A DNA stretch of 17,527 nucleotides from Sporosarcina sp. (GTDB taxonomy: Bacteria; Bacillota; Bacilli; Bacillales_A; Planococcaceae), in assembly GCA_029263945.1 (NCBI GenBank), contig JARIDM010000093.1, forward strand, positions 1-17,527, read 5' to 3'. Below the pieces are notes generated by a model. It did no database searches. It had not been told where the DNA came from and saw only the letters and a list, made by a program, of their open reading frames with translations. This document shows, piece after piece, positions 14,177 through 17,527 of the stretch. A program made the position numbers and the translations under genes. Every line of letters starts with the position of its first letter. Position 1 is the first letter of the stretch.

Positions 14177-14956
14177 ATGTATAAAACAATTGAATTAACA
14201 AGAGAAGATCGACTGGCTTATTTAACATTAAACAGGCCGCAAGCGATGAATGCTATGGATGATGTCATGATGAAAGAGCTGGCTGAGGCATTTGAATCAT
14301 TGGAAAAAGATGATGCAGTTCAAGTGCTCGTCATCAAAGGTGAAGGGCATGCATTTTCAGCAGGCGGCGATATTAAAAAAATGGTCGATCCGAATAATCC
14401 GTTAGATATTAGTAAAGTAATGGTAGATGTGTCACGCTTGGCGAAAGCACTGTATGCTTTGCCGCAAATTACAATAGCTGTTGTACACGGTGCTGCAGCC
14501 GGGCTTGGCTTTAGCGTAGCACTTGGCTGTGATGTGATTATTGCGGAAGAGGATAGTAAGCTCGCCATGAACTTTATCGGGATTGGGCTTGTCCCAGACG
14601 GCGCAGGGCATTTCTTTATGCGTGAGCGTGTTGGCGTTCCACAGGCAAAAAAACTGATTTGGTCTGGTCAAGTGATGAGCGGAACGGAAGCTTTGAAGGC
14701 AGGGCTCGTGGATGAAGTTGTCGGGGAAGGTCAGGCTGAGAAGTACGGAAAAGGTTATGCACAGAAATTACTCGCATCACCGATTGCCTCAATGATCGCA
14801 TCGAAGAAAATTTTACATGCGACCAAATTAGCGGACCTTGAGCTGACGTTAAAAATGGAAAGTGAAGCACAAGTTATGATGAGAAAAACTGCTGACCATT
14901 TAGAGGGCATCCAAGCATTTGTAGAAAAAAGACAACCTGTCTTCGCAGGAAAATAA
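14177..14956 (+). CDS. yhaR: YhaR-like enoyl-CoA hydratase/isomerase family protein
   Basis: A 259-residue crotonase-fold protein. The start ATG 14177 follows AAAGGGGTG at 6 bases; the open frame reaches back to 14138 but crosses the operator. The CoA-binding/oxyanion stretches are clear (HAFSAGGDIKKM, VHGAAAGLGFSVALGCD). The two catalytic glutamates of true enoyl-CoA hydratase appear to be replaced: the GGGCE position reads GLGFS, and the PEI position reads FIG. The GLVPD aspartate typical of PaaG-type isomerases is kept. An isomerase or other acyl-CoA lyase activity is therefore more likely than standard hydration. Gene order after hemZ matches B. subtilis yhaR. The gene probably has its own FadR-controlled promoter. 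Confidence 0.85.
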   Translation: MYKTIELTREDRLAYLTLNRPQAMNAMDDVMMKELAEAFESLEKDDAVQVLVIKGEGHAFSAGGDIKKMVDPNNPLDISKVMVDVSRLAKALYALPQITIAVVHGAAAGLGFSVALGCDVIIAEEDSKLAMNFIGIGLVPDGAGHFFMRERVGVPQAKKLIWSGQVMSGTEALKAGLVDEVVGEGQAEKYGKGYAQKLLASPIASMIASKKILHATKLADLELTLKMESEAQVMMRKTADHLEGIQAFVEKRQPVFAGK

Positions 14957-15197
14957 TTGTGAATACATGACGTTCAATTAATAACTGGTAAAAAATGAAG
15001 CTAGGACATTCGAAGATGATCTAATGAGAAAAGTGCACGTTTACCTGGACTCACAAGATTATTCCATTTTGTTCTAGCTTTATTTTGCTTTCCGACTAGA
15101 TCAAAGGTCACTTTTTGCTAATAAGTAAACGAAATGCGCTGATAACGGTAAAGAATGTGCCGATACCTCACCCGGAAGTGCTGAAAACCCCACAATA

Positions 15198-15242
15198 AAA
15201 AAAGCGCGAAACCAAGAAACATACAGCTTGGTTTCGCGTTTC
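15198..15242 (-). terminator. Rho-independent terminator of mgsA
   Basis: CGCGAAACCAAG (15205-15216) and CTTGGTTTCGCG (15227-15238) form a perfect 12-bp stem with a 10-base loop. On the minus strand it is followed by a run of seven T residues (15197-15203 region). It lies just downstream of the mgsA stop. Confidence 0.9.
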
Positions 15243-15246
15243 CTAT

Positions 15247-15651
15247 TTATTTGTATTTATCTGTTGCTTCGCGCCAGGAAAAATCTCCGTGTTCAATCGA
15301 GTGGAGAAGCAGCTCAGCTGTTGCAATATTCGTTGCGAGTGGAATACCGTAAACATCACAAAGTCGAAGCAAGGCACTGACATCGGGTTCATGTGGCTGT
15401 GCAGTTAGTGGATCGCGGAAAAAAATGATTAAGTCCAATTTTCCAGTCGCTACTTTTGCTCCGATTTGTTGGTCTCCCCCTAATGGACCTGACATCATGC
15501 GTTCAATCGATAAATCGGTTTCATCCATGATCCGTTGTCCAGTTGTCCCTGTTGCATATAAAGAAAAATTCGAGAAAAAAGCTTCATAAGCAATTGCAAA
15601 ATTCACCATTTCATCTTTCTTTTTATCATGGGCGATTAATGCGATATTCAT
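15247..15651 (-). CDS. mgsA: Methylglyoxal synthase
   Basis: A 134-residue protein of normal length for the family. It converts dihydroxyacetone phosphate to methylglyoxal and phosphate in the cytosol, bypassing lower glycolysis. Signature residues are present: ALIAHDKKK (H8), the phosphate-binding TGTTG (34-38), GPLGGDQQIGA with catalytic D60, FFRDPL (79-82), PHEPDV (H87, D90) and LATNIATAELL. The ribosome binding site AGAGGTG lies 6 bases before the ATG. In B. subtilis mgsA sits elsewhere, with dapB; here it is downstream of yhzD on the minus strand (33-bp gap), so the two probably form one transcript ending at 15198-15242. Confidence 0.96.
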   Translation of the reverse strand: MNIALIAHDKKKDEMVNFAIAYEAFFSNFSLYATGTTGQRIMDETDLSIERMMSGPLGGDQQIGAKVATGKLDLIIFFRDPLTAQPHEPDVSALLRLCDVYGIPLATNIATAELLLHSIEHGDFSWREATDKYK

Positions 15652-15684
15652 TATAGCACCTCTTTTATACGCATTGGTTGAAAA

Positions 15685-15870
15685 CTAAGAGTGAAATAAA
15701 ATTAACTTCCCTGTTGGTGACGCCAATCGGTGTGTAGTCTCTAAAAGTTCTTTTTCTTCAAGGATGGCCTGTCCTTTTTCTTTTGCTTCTTCATCGTTTG
15801 TAGCTTCTAAAGAGTCATCCATAAGTACATTCCCTTTAGCTTCGTATGCCGTCAGTTTATAAACTTTCAT
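15685..15870 (-). CDS. yhzD: YhzD-like small protein
   Basis: A 61-residue cytosolic protein, MKVYKLTAYEAKGNVLMDD with an EATNDEEAKEKGQAILEEKEL helix and ending THRLASPTGKLILFHS. Length and pattern match the YhzD family of Bacillus as I remember it; its function is unknown. The start is supported by GGAGGG (about 15880-15885). It lies in front of mgsA and divergent to yhaQ, sharing an intergenic region of about 190 bp. Confidence 0.75.
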   Translation of the reverse strand: MKVYKLTAYEAKGNVLMDDSLEATNDEEAKEKGQAILEEKELLETTHRLASPTGKLILFHS

Positions 15871-16060
15871 ATAGATTTCCCTCCAATCACTTTAATAATG
15901 AGTATACTACGAAAGTTCGGAAAATGGAAAGTGAATCATTCGTTAAGCGGCGTATGATTCAACTTTTTCAAATTATTCCGATTGATATTATGATAAAATG
16001 AAACCTTCATCTACGAGACACGTATAGATAAATAAGTAGAATGATGAAAGGGGTGCAACG

Positions 16061-16960
16061 ATGAGTTTAAAAATTGAACAAGTAACGAAAAGATTTGGTG
16101 ATTTTACGGCTGTTGATAATTTATCCATCACAGTTGAAGAAGGCACAATGTATGGATTCCTTGGTGCAAATGGGGCAGGGAAGACGACAACGTTTCGAAT
16201 GATTTTAGGATTATTAAACGCAAGTGAAGGAAAAGTATCCTGGAACGGGCAGCCTATATCCTATGCGACAAGTCCACAAATTGGTTATTTACCAGAGGAA
16301 CGGGGACTTTACCCGAAGATGAAAGTCGAAGAACAGCTTGTTTTTCTTGGGGAATTAAGAGGGATGAAAAAGTCGGATGCAAAGCTTACGCTTAAAAAGT
16401 GGCTCGACAGAATGGAAATCTCACATTATGCCAATAAAAAGGTTGAAGAACTTTCAAAAGGGAATCAGCAAAAGATTCAAGTGATTGCTTCTTTGATGCA
16501 TAATCCCAAATTATTAATATTAGACGAACCTTTTTCTGGGTTAGATCCTGTTAACGTAGAAATGTTAAAAAGTGCAATTTTAGATTTTAGAAATAACGGC
16601 GCAACCATCATTTTCTCAAGTCACCGGATGGATCATGTTGAAGAGCTTTGTGAACAGCTGAGTATTATTCATCACGGCAAGCAAATTGTCAGCGGGACAT
16701 TACGTGAGGTAAAACGATCATTTGGTAAGCAGAATGTCCGCATTCATTCAGACCATGACTTATCCCTTCTAGATACAGTTCCGGGAGTGCAGGCTGTACA
16801 TAAAACAATTGAAGGCGCCGTCTATCAAGTTGAAGCAGAGCAAGTTGCAGAAAATTTGTTAACAGAAGCCTTGAAATCAGGGGCAATTCGTCACTTTGCG
16901 ATCGAAGAGCCATCCCTGCAAGACATTTTCATTGAAAAGGTGGGGAAAGAACATGCGTGA
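16061..16960 (+). CDS. yhaQ: YhaQ, ABC transporter ATP-binding protein (NatA-like)
   Basis: A 299-residue ABC ATPase with Walker A GANGAGKT (35-42), a YLPEERGLY Q-loop region (77-85), signature LSKGNQQK (131-138), Walker B LLILDEPFSGLDP (151-162) and H-loop SSHRMDH (H188). A C-terminal domain of about 85 residues (from 215) is of the DUF4162 type seen in NatA/EcsA-like exporters. The ribosome binding site AAAGGGGTG lies 6 bases before the ATG. It overlaps the next gene by 8 bases, so translation is coupled. Gene order fits B. subtilis yhaQ-yhaP, annotated as a sodium or peptide/antibiotic-type exporter; the substrate is not shown here. Confidence 0.93.
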   Translation: MSLKIEQVTKRFGDFTAVDNLSITVEEGTMYGFLGANGAGKTTTFRMILGLLNASEGKVSWNGQPISYATSPQIGYLPEERGLYPKMKVEEQLVFLGELRGMKKSDAKLTLKKWLDRMEISHYANKKVEELSKGNQQKIQVIASLMHNPKLLILDEPFSGLDPVNVEMLKSAILDFRNNGATIIFSSHRMDHVEELCEQLSIIHHGKQIVSGTLREVKRSFGKQNVRIHSDHDLSLLDTVPGVQAVHKTIEGAVYQVEAEQVAENLLTEALKSGAIRHFAIEEPSLQDIFIEKVGKEHA

Positions 16961-17527
16961 ATTTTGGATTATATTCAAACAAGCTTATAGTACAAAAGCA
17001 AAAACGAAATCATTTATCATTACGACGGCCATTATGATTATTGCAATATTTCTCCTGGCAAATAGCTCAAGAATTATTGACACAGTTCAACATGTGACAG
17101 GTTCAGATGACACGAGTGAAGTGTTACAAGTAATCGATCAAAGCGGAGAATTGGCAGAAAAGTTAAGAGAGCAATTAGCAGCGAATGAAGCTGGTATTCA
17201 AATAGAACGGGCAGATGAATCCGCCCAAACGTTATTAGAACAGGTGAAGGCTGAGGAAATCGATGCGTTTGTCTCCCTTTCTTATAATGAGGAAAAGACC
17301 ATTGTTGCGCATTATACAACGATGAGCATGATGGATTATTACCTTCCATCAACGATTGAAGATGCGCTCCAATCGATTCAAACAGAAATGAAAGCAGAAG
17401 AGTTATCTTTGTCAGGAGAACAAGTTCAAACCTTGTTCGCGCCGATACAATTTGAACAGGAGAACGTTTCTGTTTCTGCCAAGTCGGAAGAAGAGCTTAA
17501 TCAGGCACGTGTACTTGTCTATATTTT
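16953..17527 (+). CDS. yhaP: YhaP, ABC-2 type permease, 3' end cut off
   Basis: The frame opens at ATG 16953, overlapping the yhaQ stop, and stays open for 191 codons to the window edge. It begins MREFWIIFKQAYSTKAKTKSF, then a first membrane helix (IITTAIMIIAIFLLA), followed by a long extracytoplasmic domain (SSRIIDTVQHVTG, QVIDQSGELAEKL, EEIDAFVSLSYNEEK). That layout (one helix, large outside domain, further helices not yet reached) is typical of NatB/YhaP-type permeases. It should partner YhaQ in the membrane. The remainder of the gene lies outside the window. Confidence 0.88.
   Translation, partial: MREFWIIFKQAYSTKAKTKSFIITTAIMIIAIFLLANSSRIIDTVQHVTGSDDTSEVLQVIDQSGELAEKLREQLAANEAGIQIERADESAQTLLEQVKAEEIDAFVSLSYNEEKTIVAHYTTMSMMDYYLPSTIEDALQSIQTEMKAEELSLSGEQVQTLFAPIQFEQENVSVSAKSEEELNQARVLVYI

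Noticed and set aside
15000..15080. GCTAGGACA ... TGTTCTAGC inverted repeat after the yhaR-like gene
   Set aside because: The arms are about 60 bases apart with one mismatch and a weak T-tract. It could be a degenerate terminator, but there is too little to call it.
1..17527. CRISPR arrays, tRNA, rRNA, integrase-type genes
   Set aside because: No regularly spaced direct repeats, no cloverleaf-like sequence and no integrase or recombinase gene were seen. The only mobility protein is the intron reverse transcriptase.

Overview
The window looks like a low-GC Gram-positive chromosome of the order Bacillales, most likely Bacillaceae or Planococcaceae; the genus is not resolved. The reasons are strong AGGAGG-type ribosome binding sites, frequent TTG/GTG starts, Bacillus-type small proteins (YheE, YheA, YhzD, YufK-like), and a gene order resembling the yhe-yha region of Bacillus subtilis (yheE, yheB, yheA, hemZ, yhaR, yhaQ, yhaP). 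No rRNA, tRNA or CRISPR array was seen.

Layout. (1) Positions 1-1791: the tail of an unidentified gene, a bidirectional terminator, a minus-strand YufK/DUF5366-like membrane protein, and a divergent DUF1646-type ion transporter. (2) Positions about 1800-8640: an accessory, AT-rich, repeat-rich island. It carries orphan genes: a 113-aa protein, a 91-aa two-helix membrane protein, a secreted 184-aa protein followed by a 222-aa cytosolic protein, a minus-strand secreted protein and a lipoprotein. It also carries two direct copies of a roughly 165-bp MITE-like repeat, two oppositely oriented copies of a larger palindromic Bacillales-type repeat, and a group II intron sitting directly after a rho-independent terminator. 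The intron's reverse transcriptase gene is broken by a frameshift. (3) Positions 8660-17527: largely core genome, with an MFS transporter, a small hydrophilic protein, YheE, a ferritin-like protein, the yheB-yheA operon, hemZ (radical SAM coproporphyrinogen dehydrogenase-type), a PaaG/crotonase-like yhaR gene, minus-strand yhzD-mgsA, and the yhaQ-yhaP ABC exporter running off the right edge.

How the genes work together. The core part serves central physiology: haem synthesis, acyl-CoA metabolism, methylglyoxal synthesis and ABC export. A near-perfect FadR-type operator lies in front of the yhaR-like gene, which suggests control by fatty-acid degradation signals. In the island, the best candidate for an undescribed unit is the secreted-protein/cytosolic-protein pair at 3516-4754. 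It has its own terminator and is bracketed by the direct 165-bp repeats. Two island genes for exported proteins have full signal peptides only if translation begins at ATA or ATT codons that sit at perfect ribosome-binding-site spacing; this suggests start-codon loss or non-canonical initiation.
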